Source: Chara braunii | Lineage: Eukaryota; Streptophyta; Charophyceae; Charales; Characeae | DNA: 24,986 bases | Assembly (NCBI GenBank): GCA_003427395.1 | Contig: BFEA01000013.1 | Location: 50,140-75,125, forward strand | Reading direction: 5' to 3' | Shown here: positions 9,323-19,182 of the stretch, piece by piece | Position numbering within the stretch: position 1 is the stretch's first letter | Layout: each line of letters begins with the position of its first letter | Program-made: the position numbers and the translations under genes | Notes under the pieces: generated by a model | The model's database searches: none | Told to the model about the DNA's origin: nothing | What the model saw: the letters and a program-made list of their open reading frames with translations, nothing else

Positions 9323-9831
9323 GAGGTCTGAGCATGTTTCATAAGTTTGGGTGGCTCAACCTCTTCCTGCTTTGGCTTTGAGAGAAATGAACCAAGCTGA
9401 GGGCCAAGACATGTTCCATAAGTTTGGGTGGTCTTGGTTCAACGCCTCGCACATGCTAGAACCAGAAGGTTATAATTTGGCTATACTTTATTATTATATT
9501 ATCTATGAACAAGCTAGTCAGACAGGGTTCCATAAGTTTGGGTGGTCTGACTATACTTTATCACCAACTGAAGAGAGTACTAATTAAGGATAAAATTGGG
9601 GTACGAAGGGGCAGGCTGAATCTTGAGCTGAAGATGATCGGTTCAGTTATATGCTACCTCAAAAGACTTAAGTGCAGACAATTATACAAAGCTGGGATAT
9701 CTTAACAGTTCAGGGCGGCTAGGGTGGCCTAGTCACATGCCCAAAGAAGAGAGAAAAGTTGTTGTGCCCTGTATTTGTGTATACTCTACGGCTGAGCTAG
9801 AGATGTTCCATAAGTTTGGGCGGTCTAGCTT
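9323..9831. repeat. Four hairpins with a conserved loop and different paired stems
   Basis: The loop sequence ATGTTCCATAAGTTTGGGTG recurs four times with few changes, at 9334-9353, 9411-9430, 9524-9544 and 9803-9822. Each copy is enclosed by an inverted repeat whose sequence is unrelated to those around the other copies. The arms are 9323-9333 with 9354-9363 (ten pairs, one bulge); 9401-9410 with 9431-9440 (ten pairs including two G-T); 9515-9523 with 9545-9553 (nine perfect pairs); and 9794-9801 with 9824-9831 (eight pairs, one G-T, with a G-G mismatch next to the loop). Pairing is conserved while sequence is not, the pattern expected of selection on structure or of an insertion mechanism that copies flanking sequence in inverted form. 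No known RNA family is recognised. Confidence 0.8.
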
Positions 9832-10119
9832 TATGCCTTATGTAAGCTGGGGATAAAAGGGGATAAATCATTGAAAGACTATGAACTATTGTTTGTTAAG
9901 TTTGCTCTGGGATGGTGAGAGTACTTACCTTTGTGGCTTGGCCTGCATGTGATTGAATGAGGCTACTACTTAGTCTAAGTTTCAGTTTGATAGGTAGTTG
10001 CTTTAGTTGCTCGCCACGTGCTAGAGCCATAGGAGTTAGTTTCAATTCCTGCATTTTTTAAGTTTTTTTTACTTAGGTCAATTTCTGCATTTTCGGGGAT
10101 CTTTTGTTATACTTGGCCT
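9832..10119. other. AT-rich spacer between hairpins and tandem repeats
   Basis: Nothing coding is visible. Short pyrimidine and T runs occur near 10040-10070. Confidence 0.4.
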
Positions 10120-10740
10120 TGTACAAATCTTGGTAAGCCACTTTCTCTACGGGAAGCACTGCCGAAATTTTTACAAAACCAAGGAGTTAGTTGGACTTTG
10201 TTTTTTTTCAGGGTCTAACTTTTCTGACTTTTTCGCTTAGTAAAAATTTGAAAAATCTCCTTTTCTAAAGGGAGTGCTGCCTAAATTTTTGCTAATTCAG
10301 GGTGTTAGACAAAATTAGACCTTGAAAGTCACTTTATATTCTGAACTTAGCTATGTATAAATCTTGGAATAACACTTTCTCTATGGGAAGCGCTGTCGAA
10401 ATTTCTACAAATGTGAGGAGTTAGTGAAATTTTGTCTTAGTTGAAGTCGGATTTTGCTCTTAACATCTTACTTAGTGTAAATCTGGGAAGTCTACCTTTC
10501 TAAAGGAAGTGCTGCCCAAATTTTTACTAATTCAGGGAGTTAGACAAAATTTGACTTCCCAAAATTAAGGTTTGTTTTTTTCTCATTTTTAAGTTATTAT
10601 AAATTCTTGAAAGACACTTTTCCTATAGGAAGCGCTGTCGAAATTTCCTTAGTTGAAAGGAGTCAGATTATATTTGACAGGTAACAATTTTGGAAAATCC
10701 ACTCTGTATAGAGGAAATTTTGCCAGGGTCTACCTTTCTT
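10120..10740. repeat. Tandem array of ~118-bp units, two alternating types
   Basis: A marker sequence, G[CT]C[GTC]AAATTT, begins at 10161, 10279, 10395, 10514 and 10637, giving spacings of 118, 116, 119 and 123 bases. Units 1, 3 and 5 share GGAAGC[AG]CTG[CT]CGAAATTT. Units 2 and 4 share GGAAGTGCTGCC-type sequence followed by CTAATTCAGGG. The array therefore has a higher-order period near 235 bases. A sixth, much decayed unit may follow at about 10680-10740. No open frame follows the repeat. Confidence 0.75.
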
Positions 10741-10909
10741 TTGGCATTTGCTTAGAGGTAGGCTTAGGCTTAGTTAATCACGATGATTTGAGTGGGATCA
10801 TGATATGGAGATTAATTCTCCATAGACTTATAGACTTAGATTGGGGTTGGCCTGTCTTGTGTTATTGGTCTTTTTGATCGATTGATTCAGGATTCGGGCT
10901 AGTTTTAAC

Positions 10910-10951
10910 ATGATCCTACAAGGATCATCTCCTGTTATCACTGATAACAGG
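10910..10951. repeat. Two adjacent perfect hairpins
   Basis: ATGATCCT (10910-10917) pairs with AGGATCAT (10921-10928) around the loop ACA. Two bases later CCTGTTATC (10931-10939) pairs with GATAACAGG (10943-10951) around the loop ACT. Both stems are perfect. The pair resembles the double-hairpin elements described in some organellar genomes, though here it is a single case and its function is unknown. No U-run follows, so a bacterial-type terminator is excluded. Confidence 0.7.
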
Positions 10952-11258
10952 TCGGTTGTCGATTCGTCGGTTTACGACTCAACTCCAACCCACTTGTGCC
11001 ACTCAACCTAAAGGCTTTAGCCATGTGATTTGAACTGTTTTGTTGTGTTTTCACCCGGACGTTATTTGAATGGCCATTTAAAGGAAAGTACTGAGTATTT
11101 TATTTTGAGGAGTTGCATCAGAGTGAGGCTTGTATGACTAAAAGCAAGGGGTGTGAGTGCAGAGAATGCTTGAAGTTGACCCTGTGTAGTGCATTGACTT
11201 TTTTGGTTGAATCTTTGATGTGATTGCATGTATGTTTGGTGATTCGGACGTTGGATTT

Positions 11259-11340
11259 GACTGTCTGCGCTCACATACATATATATATATATATATACCT
11301 CCTGATGAGTCGGTGAAACTCCGACGAAATAGTTTGTCAC
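11259..11340 (+). ncRNA. Hammerhead-ribozyme-like core
   Basis: CTGATGA (11302-11308) is followed by a perfect five-pair stem, GTCGG with CCGAC (11309-11313, 11321-11325; loop TGAAACT), and then GAAA (11326-11329). These are the two conserved core strands and stem II of a hammerhead ribozyme in their correct order. Two stem III solutions exist. One is GACTGT (11259-11264) pairing with 11329-11334, with GTC at 11263-11265 as cleavage triplet. The other is a short local stem, 11329-11331 with 11335-11337, with GTC at 11336-11338. Stem I pairs poorly in both and is invaded by an (AT)n tract, so activity is doubtful. Hammerheads are known in Penelope-like elements and plant retrozymes. Confidence 0.55.
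11278..11297. repeat. (AT)n microsatellite, first tract
   Basis: About ten AT dinucleotides lie immediately 5' of the hammerhead-like core, where stem I would form. A second tract lies at 11422-11443. Confidence 0.9.
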
Positions 11341-11421
11341 AGCCCCTCGTTTGTTGTCCTCTTCTCCCTCTCTGCCTACGGTTTACCGGGCAGTTCTATT
11401 TGACGGGCAGTTGTATTTTAC

Positions 11422-11443
11422 GATATATATATATATATATATA
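11422..11443. repeat. (AT)n microsatellite, second tract
   Basis: About eleven AT dinucleotides, some 120 bases beyond the hammerhead-like core. Confidence 0.9.
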
Positions 11444-12556
11444 GTTGAGAGGAGGCCCACTGTGACTATGAGAAGTGATCGTCCTATATTAATAACCTTC
11501 TATATTTATGTGATATATATATGTTTGAGTTTTTCGTGCAGCCTACTGGGACCATGCGTAAGGGTTCAACAGATCGTGCGTTTGAGAGAAGGGGGGTATC
11601 TTCTTATATCCTTTGCTTTTTAGAGTTTTTTTTGTTCGACGTTGTAGTTCGTGGCAGTCGTCAAAGTCAAACTTTTGACTTCTCTTCAGGCCATAGAAGG
11701 TGGAGCTGGTCTCCAGGGCAATAACAGACGATTGCCACCACAAGTATGAACCTATGTACCACCCACTCTCCGCAGGGTGCAGAAGAGGGTGAGGTTCTCA
11801 ATCGCACTTGGCGGTTGTCCATCGTCGAGAGATTAACCCTCAAGGCGCGCGTCAGCCGACACTTGAGTGTCGAATGCGACCCTCGAGATTAACGAGGACC
11901 GCATGAGTATGGGTATTACATAGTACGCCATCATTGCGACCGCTTGCGTACGCTTGCATTGCGAGTTGATATGAGTTAGCCCTACGTCCGCGCGATTTTT
12001 ATGCTAAGCCTCGCGCGTGTCGTCTATCCGATTTCCGCATCGGAGAGTTATGGGATGGCTACAAAGGGATTAGGAGTGTTGTCGCGTTGTTTGTTCAGTA
12101 TCGTTCTGTATATGTATATTTAGGTATGTGTATGCGTGTGGGTTTTTATTTTTATGTTCTTTATAAAGGTGTGCACGTGGTGTGTGGGATGCGTCCTCGT
12201 CGACCGACGACGGGTCGCGCTTGGGACTTCAGCCCCCCAAGATGTCGGTTCGCGTCCGGGTCCGATAGAGCTGTACTACCACGCGTACCCCCTATGCTAC
12301 GGCGAACGAGAAACGCCCTCGGCTGGTCCACCTCTGCGATTGCAACTGATTAGGTTTCGTACTGTGGACTGGTAGCTTGACGGGGATACGCCCACCGATG
12401 GGAGGTGACAACTCCCGTAAGGTGGAGGTAAGTCGTGCCTCGCGTAGGCCCTATCCTGTCGTAGGGGCTCGCGAGAGGTATGGCTGGTGCACTCGGCCGG
12501 AGCGGCTTGCGGAAGCTCCATGTATATTCGCGACGAGGATGTAAACCAACTCCTGC
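11444..12556. other. Non-coding lead-in to the gypsy element
   Basis: No supported gene is present. Where a 5' LTR of the gypsy element is expected, nothing matches the 3' LTR at 23715-24238. A TATA box-like TATAAAGG lies at 12162-12169 in the context CTTTATAAAGG, much like that at 6949. From about 12170 the composition becomes GC-rich. The 12170-12590 part could be a diverged leader or LTR of another family. Confidence 0.35.
12162..12169 (+). promoter_or_regulatory. TATA box-like sequence upstream of gag
   Basis: TATAAAGG follows an AT-rich stretch and precedes a GC-rich region leading to gag about 500 bases downstream. It would suit a promoter in a 5' LTR, but no LTR could be delimited. 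Confidence 0.3.
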
Positions 12557-12592
12557 GTGAGGCGGCCGGGAGGGTCCCACGCTGCCCCTAAG

Positions 12593-12605
12593 TGGCGCCG
12601 GACCG
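12593..12605 (+). promoter_or_regulatory. Possible primer-binding site
   Basis: TGGCGCCGGACCG begins with TGG, as a site complementary to the CCA end of a tRNA should, and TGGCGCC starts are common in retroelements primed by several tRNAs. It lies 80 bases before the gag frame. The sequence just upstream does not end in CA, so the LTR border that should precede it is not evident. Confidence 0.3.
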
Positions 12606-12675
12606 ATGCGCTCGACAATATAACATGCAATTTTGGAACTACCGCTAAAACCAAACTTGATCCTTTACAAAAAAA

Positions 12676-13500
12676 GTGGCGACACCCCCATCCTCGTTGT
12701 ATTCTTCTCAAGAGTATCTTCAATCTTCAACTCCCGACAAGCGGGATCAGTGCATCAATGAGAGAGGCAAAAAACCTCCAAATGAGCTTCGCCAACTTGA
12801 CCCTTACCATCCACAAAACACCGTCGATGATTACATGGACCAATTGTGTCGCCGTCCCAAAATCGGCCCCATTGACCGCTGCGTCCAATATGTCCGCTCA
12901 CTTCGACAACATATCCCCGTCCACCTGATCGCTGACGACACTTTTATCTCCCGCCTCAAGCAGGTCTCCAACTGCGAAATTACCGCTTCCCTCGTTCACG
13001 AACCCACCACAACCTTATTCGATCTCCTTTCTCGCATTCTCCACATTGACAGTCTCCTTTCAACTCACAAGGACGACATCCCCTCCGTCCCTTCCCGAAC
13101 GTGTTTCTTCCACAACATTGCTTCCAACGACACCATCTCCACCATGATGTCGGATGAGTTCTCCACACTTGACCCCGACATCAATTCCACCTCTACCTAC
13201 CCCCCATCTTTCACCCAAGAAGACGTCAACATCATCCATCTCCTCAGGATGGAGCGTGGGAACCGCCAGGCTCGCGCATCTTCTTCCACCTCGCCCCCTC
13301 GCTTAACGAAGCTCACCCCAGAGGAACGTGTCTACCTCAAAACCAACAATGGTTGTTTTTGGTGTCGTCAGTTGGGCCACCAGCAAACCAGCTGCCCCAA
13401 CACTGGCCAGTTCACCAGGCAGGTTCCCCGCTCTAAGGGACCTCAAGCCGTTGTATCCACTACCTCACCATCCATGACATCGGGACCCTCCCAGACATGA
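12676..13500 (+). pseudogene. gag: Gag with CCHC zinc knuckle
   Basis: An open frame of about 274 codons begins with a GTG just after a run of seven A (12669-12675). There is no ATG in frame upstream, so the true start has been lost, probably through an indel in the A run. The middle of the protein resembles the Ty3/gypsy capsid-type region (PTTTLFDLLSRILHID, about 13000-13050). Near the C-terminus CFWCRQLGHQQTSC (13354-13395) is a perfect C-x2-C-x4-H-x4-C zinc knuckle that would bind RNA during packaging. The frame ends in TGA at 13498. The length is somewhat short for a Gag of this group, consistent with a missing N-terminus. Confidence 0.75.
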
Positions 13501-13726
13501 ACGCCATCCCCTTGCCTGTTGCGACCCCGCCCCGACATTAACTAGTCAATCGGCCTCTCCATCGACACTCTCCACCGATGGCTCATTTGGCATCGAAGAT
13601 CCATCTGCCACCCCCACCTTCGGTGACGCATACCCCACTGGATGACACTCAGGCGTCGCAGTTTACTTCGCTTGCCCCCCTCCCAACGACGTCTCTCACC
13701 CTGTCGGCCGAGCTTATCACTGGCAC

Positions 13727-14160
13727 GTGTTCTTCTACCCTTCTCCCTTTCCCCTCTTACCTTTCTTTGATGTTGTTGAGGAAAAAGCTCGGCACAACCA
13801 GCTTGTTAGAGTAGGCACCAACCAGTGTTGCCTCAACACCATGATCTCCGCCGTTTGTGCTGGAACTGCCCAGTTCCAGCTCAAGTTGATATCCATCTCC
13901 CTCGGCGCATCAACAGTGAAGTTACGGGCCCTCTTGAACGGCGGGGCTAACAACAACTTCATTACTGACGCCTGTGTCCGCAAAGTCGGTCTCCCCTCAA
14001 CCGACTATTATTTCCCGATCAGCATTCGCTTAGGGGACAAGGATTCTGCCGTCATCGTCGATCGCACAGTTCCTTAGGTCACCGTGACTGACGGCCCCCT
14101 CCACATTCAGATCTCCTTCGACGTCTTGCACCTCATGTGCGACGGCGTCCTGGGAACTAT
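13727..14160 (+). pseudogene. Retroviral-type aspartic protease, active site altered
   Basis: The segment VKLRALLNGGANNNFI (about 13915-13962) aligns with the protease signature [A/L]L-x-D-[ST]-G-A-[ST]-x-NFI of Ty3/gypsy elements. The catalytic Asp is replaced by Asn (AAC, 13937-13939) and the next residue is Gly rather than Ser or Thr, so the enzyme would be inactive. A flap-like segment and V-x-V-x-D-G follow. A TAG at 14075-14077 interrupts the frame. The second conserved patch (CDGVLGT, near 14138-14158, corresponding to the usual [YF]D-x-[IV]-LG) lies beyond the stop. The protein would otherwise cut the Gag-Pol precursor. Confidence 0.7.
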
Positions 14161-14295
14161 TTCATCGTTACATGCCCTACTCTTTCTACCCCTCTTTCGT
14201 CCGTCTCTCTTCTACTCCGAACTTTACCGTTGACATCCCTTGCATTCTTCCTCCTACCACCCCACCCCCTCGTCTCCCCCCACTAATTCCGCCAC

Positions 14296-15290
14296 ATGTC
14301 TCGCCAATACCTTGACTCCGCTGACTATTGCCTCGTCATCGACCGCGGGCGTCCTGAGGACTTGATTCCATCGGACAAACCTGACCAAGGCCCCCCATCC
14401 GACCCTCGCATCACCGGTCTCCTCTCAAAAATCAAGGACGTCTTCGTCATGTCCTTGCCCGCTGACTTCCCACCCGATTGTGGTGTATCTGACACCATCA
14501 ACCTTGAACCCGACCATTCTCCTCCTTGCCGCCCTCGATACCAACTCTCCGCCCTCGAGGCCAAAGCGATGAAGCGCCAACTCAATGAACATCTTGAAAA
14601 AGGATTCATTAAGCCTCACTCATCCCCCTTCGAAACGAGTTGTCTTCGTAAAAAAGAGCGGCACCTCGGAGCTTCGCATGTGCACAGACCACCTCGGCTT
14701 GAATCAGATCACGATCAAGAATAAGTATCCACACCCCCGGATATCTTAACTTCTTGAGCCAAACACTTCACCCATATTGACCTCCGCAGTGGCTTCCACC
14801 AGATTCGTATTCGCGAGGAAGATACCCACAAGACTGCTACACTATGAGTTCCTTGTGATGCCTTTCGGCCTCACAAATGCCTTAGCGACCTTCCAGTCCA
14901 CCATGAACCACATCTTCCGCGATCTCCTTGAAGTCTGTGTCATGATCTACCTCGATGACATCCTTGTCTTTAGTCCGACCTTCGAGTCCACCTTCCGCGC
15001 ATCGAGAAGGTACTTTCCATCCTCCGCGAGCAAAAATTCTACGCTAAGATTAACAAATGTACTTTTGCCGCCTCGAGCGTGGAATACCTTGGCCACATTG
15101 TCCCTATTGATGGTATCCCCATGGACCCCTCGAACGTGGCCACACTCGTCGAGTTCCGACCTCCCACCACCTTGCTCCAACTGCGGTAATTTATTGGACT
15201 CGCTAACTACTACCGCCCCTTCATCCAAAACTTCTCCGACACCGCGTATCCACTCCATAAGCTCACGCGCGCCACCGAGTCCTTCACATA
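14296..15290 (+). pseudogene. Ty3/gypsy reverse transcriptase, multiply frameshifted
   Basis: The N-terminal palm is in frame 1: INLEPDHSPPCRPRYQLS and then LEKGFIKPHSSPFE (about 14497-14637), typical of gypsy RTs. A one-base shift near 14635 moves the KKSGTSELRMCTD region into another frame. TAA follows at 14747. [13 protein letters not shown] (about 14773-14811) carries the motif A Asp. A small deletion near 14842 removes part of the R-x-x-HYEF approach. [16 protein letters not shown] (14850-14897) and YLDD (14948-14959) are intact in frame 2. A further shift near 14995 leads to the [15 protein letters not shown] and VEYLGHIV segments, ending in [12 protein letters not shown] with a TAA at 15187. 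The catalytic Asp residues survive, but the frame is broken at least four times. Confidence 0.85.
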
Positions 15291-15745
15291 GACTGAACGC
15301 CGCCAAGCCGCCTTTGACAAAACACCTCTTCACTATTGCCCCTGTTCTCAAGATCATCGACCTTTCTCGCCGCTTCTACGTTACCACCGACGCTTCAGAC
15401 TTTGCCCTCGGCCCCGTTCTATCCCAACATTTCCCTCGTGACCACCCCACCATCAAGGATTCCCCCACACGATCCGAAGCACCTCTCGACGAGAACCCTA
15501 TCGCATTTGCGAGTAAGAAATTCATCGCTGCTGAGATGAACTATCCCTCGAATGAGAAGGAACTCCTTGCCATCATCTATGCCCTTAATGTGTGGCGCCC
15601 TTACCTCGATGGCCAGTACTTCACCATTCGCACTGTCAGGCCCTCTGGCTAGACGTTCTTGCCCAGTTTACCTTCACCATCTGCCATACTCCCGGCAAGA
15701 CCAATCATTTTGTCGATGCCCTCTCTGGCCGACCCGATCACAAGC
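15289..15745 (+). pseudogene. RNase H domain of the gypsy polyprotein
   Basis: After TAG at 15289-15291 and a shift near 15318, the frame reads [18 protein letters not shown] (about 15374-15427), the first RNase H strand with its catalytic Asp. [20 protein letters not shown] is followed by [18 protein letters not shown], with the catalytic Glu in the latter. A deletion with frame change near 15640 removes the T-DH segment, after which DVLAQFTFTICHTPGKTN...VDALSGRPD completes the domain and the tether to integrase. RNase H would remove the RNA template during cDNA synthesis. The domain is recognisable over its whole length but broken. Confidence 0.8.
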
Positions 15746-16457
15746 CCCCCGAGAAAGTCTTCGCTGCCCTAACTTATGTCAACCTCCCCAAATCTCGTCG
15801 ACATCATTTCACCCATGACTACGCCTCCTGCCTCGACTTACCCCTTACCTACACCAAACTCCGCGACCTTGACACTGTCCCTGACTACTCCCTCATCGAC
15901 CATCTCCTCTACATCGTCACCAAAGGAACCCGCCGCTTGTGCATCCCTTCTGTCCGTGGTCTCTGTTCCATGTTCTTGGTGGAGCACCACGATGCCAAAA
16001 CTGCCGAACACCTCGGTTTCCGGAACACCTTTGACAATATCTCCCGTTACCTCTACTAGCCCTCACTCCTTGCCGACATCATAGCCTACATCCGTTCTTG
16101 CCCTACTTGCCAAGCCATTAATCCCTCCAACCAAGCCAAGGCTGGCAAACTCCAGTCTTTCCCCATACCGACCCACCGCTGGCAATCTGTTTCCATGGAC
16201 TTCATTTGTGGTCTTCCCACGACCGACCATGGTGACAATTGCATCTAAATCGTTGTCTGCCGCCTTACCAAGCGTCGCCATTTCATCCTTTGCACCACCA
16301 CCTGCGAAGCCAAGGACGTCGACAAACTCTTCTTCGACCACGTCACCCGTCATCGCGGTCTCTCTGAAAACATCATCAGCGATCGTGACTCCCGATTCCT
16401 CTCACAGTTTTGGATAAATCTCTTCAAGGAATACGGGACCATCCTGATCACGTCCTG
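15746..16457 (+). pseudogene. Integrase, N-terminal zinc finger and catalytic core (first part)
   Basis: Frame 1 carries the zinc-binding region: EHHDAKTAEHLG (15982-16017) and CPTCQ (16099-16113) give the HHCC pattern. In between, TAG at 16057-16059 replaces a position that is normally Trp (Y-W-P). The catalytic core follows with MDFICGLP (first Asp 16198-16200) and ISDRDSRFLSQFW (second Asp 16381-16383). There is another stop, TAA, at 16246-16248. The frame ends abruptly after YGTILITS at 16455. The catalytic Glu, expected about 35 residues after the second Asp, falls in the lost junction with the inserted element. The enzyme would insert the element cDNA into the genome. Confidence 0.85.
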
Positions 16458-16574
16458 AAATTAAAACAAACAAAAAGTATTAAGCTTTCTCAGTCATGCC
16501 TTCAGGCACATAGATAGGGGGTAGTACAGTTTAGGGGATCGGATCACACGAGCAAAACGATCATATACCTGAAT

Positions 16575-16930
16575 GTTCCCTGCCTTCAGAACCCCGCCTA
16601 GGCTCCGTCAAAGCTCCCGCAATCGGTGGGCGAACTCCCCACAGAGGCTTCATTTGGTCCTGTGGGTTGCAATCCCGCCTGCCGCCTTCCTCTCGTAACC
16701 TCAGACTAGAAAGTAAGAAGGCAGAGGTAGAGATCATTGAGTCTCTCACAAGAGGGGTGCTCTCAGACTCGCATGAGAGGGCCTTGGAATCACAAATCGC
16801 TTGAGGGCCACTCAATGGTAGCCAAAAGCGCAGTAGAGATAATCATTTCCTGGCTTGAATGCAAAGTACTATCCCCTGTCAAACCTCCAAGTTGCAACAA
16901 TGACCCCCCTTTGCAGTGGCGGATCACTTT
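16575..16930 (-). repeat. Best conserved block of the large element, copy B
   Basis: This is the counterpart of 8640-8990. The core from about 16669 to 16700 is nearly identical between the copies while the flanks have diverged considerably. Confidence 0.7.
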
Positions 16931-17783
16931 CTCAAGCCGCCGTACTCCACCTTTTGACTAAAATGCAGGTACGCACCTTGGAAAGGATGCGTTCAAATTG
17001 AGGACACCCCCTGTGCTCTATTCGAAACGTTGGCAAAACGCAGCGATCTCAGCAATACATTGCACACACAACAATCGGGCCCAACCACACGCAGCGTAGC
17101 AATGCGCAATGCAACATAAACACCGCAAAAAGCGCAGTGTCGATGCACAGCAGCCGCACGCAGCAACAAAGCACCATAATTATGCACCATACAATACTTG
17201 ACAAGAACAACAAGGTACTATGTGCACAGCATCACACAGTCAACAAGCGCAGCAAGCTTAACACCTTGAGGAAACCAGCCACCTCAAGCTGAAAGCGCCA
17301 GCCGCCGTAGCCACAATCCTTTGTCCATAGAGTCGAGGAAGAGCTCTCAGTCTGCTAATCCTTGATGTGTCTGGACCTGGTGAGTTTCCAACGACAATGC
17401 ATGCTGAGCATCGATGTACCGCCGAACATATCTTGTTGTCGTACCAGGCTGGCAGTCATCCAACCAAACTCCACGTGGGAACAACAAAGGCTCCAGCCAA
17501 GAGACCGCAGCGAGTTGATCGTGGCGGCCGGTAGCACCACACTGTATAGAGGTAGCAGCTCTCGGTTGCTGCTGGATTCAAACTCGCGCATGCAATTCAA
17601 CAGTCTTATGTAGGCCGCAACTGAGCATCCTGTCGAGGTCTCAAAAATGAGAAGGAGTCTTTCGCAAGAACACAGCAAGATACCCCGCGTTTTAGTCATG
17701 TGCGCAATTTAGCACCGTAGTTCGACGTTCGGTTCATCTCGTATCGCTAGTTTTGCCTCTGGAGGCTAGTTCATGGATCCTGC

Positions 17784-17784
17784 C

Positions 17785-17840
<56 letters not shown>
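17784..17840. repeat. (CT)n(CA)n compound microsatellite
   Basis: About eight CT units are followed directly by about twenty CA units. Confidence 0.95.
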
Positions 17841-17842
<2 letters not shown>

Positions 17843-18770
17843 CAAACCGGCTCCATGCCCACAACCGTACTCACTAAAAATGTATCAAATGAGGATGAAT
17901 CTTTCGCTAGAACGCGGAGGGATCCATCTCCACTATAGAGCCCCCTTTCCTGTTTCTTCCTCAATTCCTCCACTGTTGCCCGTTTGGTCGTCCAAGTAAG
18001 TTTCTCTTTCACACTCTCCCCTGCTCATGCTCGTTCCTACCCCGCTTTCTGACGGCTGCCCCAATTTGGGCAGAATGAAAACGAGTCTCTCCCGAGGTAC
18101 CTGCCAGGTACTCTACTCTGTAACTGGTTCACCACGTCGAATGTGGCAAAACGGCGAGCACAAGGAAGAACAAGATTATGAGCACGACAACTAGATAACA
18201 AGCTCTGCCGTGAAGTTGGCCTCCACTATCATGAACGCTATGACCAGACGTCCCCAATGATCGGGATGGCGAGCAGCAAGCTTTCCATAACCACGTAGAT
18301 TAGTAGCAGCTTGTCCCCGATTTCAACAACAGCACAACCGTGGACTTGAGAAAAATGACTGAAGGCGACTCAACCACGAATTCGAGCGAGCCGATGTCTA
18401 TTGTAGTCATAGGTCTTGCTCAACTACTCACCAAATCTGTAAATTGAGGAACTCAATGAATCTTCCGGTGGAATCATGGGAAGTTACACTCTAAGCCTAT
18501 TGCAGAAGTCTGCGTAATGCAGGTAATTCTCTCTATCCCTTCTCCCTTGATTCTCATTGTTACCTTCGTTTCCCTTCGCCTCCCTTTTCTGTAATGAGCT
18601 AGCAATTGACCCTATCAAGGGCGACCACAATGTGCCCTCACTCCGCTACTCACCGAATGGGGAAAAAGTGAATGAAGCTTCCCTCGGAATTTCCTCATCG
18701 ACTTACCCCGCAGCCTTCAGGCTCTATTCTGGCCACCTCGCCAGGTAAATCTACTCATCGGCTTACTTCT

Positions 18771-18860
18771 ACTTTGTGCCTTCGCCATTTTGTCCGCGTT
18801 TGTCAGTCGCTTCGAGTGAGTGAGTGTGTGTGTGGTCTCACTCTCCCTCTCTCTTCTCTT
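18771..18860 (+). repeat. 90-bp segment shared with the gypsy 3' LTR
   Basis: It matches 24051-24140 at about 90 per cent identity without gaps, including the exact stretch CAGTCGCTTCGAGTGAGTGA. Both copies run into a CT-rich tract ending in [CT]TACAG. It is either a captured LTR piece or a separate small repeat that associates with microsatellites. Confidence 0.8.
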
Positions 18861-18870
18861 CCTTCTACAG

Positions 18871-18920
<50 letters not shown>
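18871..18920. repeat. Poly-C homopolymer of 50 bases
   Basis: Fifty consecutive C are followed by a short (AC)n. The apparent long frames rich in proline or glycine across this region are artefacts of the tract. Confidence 0.95.
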
Positions 18921-19182
18921 ACACACACTCAACGATCCCACGAAAAGAGGATGTACCTTCGTGTAGACGTCGACCAGGTACGTGGCTTGATGAAAACGAG
19001 CAGGACGATACACAATTAAGTTTCAATCTTCGACCACCATGAGTAGCACAACGGCAACCTTGAAGACCAACACCGCGACTGGCACACGAGCACCCGTTTG
19101 TCGCAAATGAGCATGGAGACAAGCCGCCTTTGCAAAATGAGGATGGATCTTCCACAAGAATGTGGAGATACACACTGCTTCC

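Noticed and set aside
10120-10740. CRISPR-like reading of the tandem array
   Set aside because: Similarity extends over the whole 118-bp unit with no unique spacers, and the context is eukaryotic.
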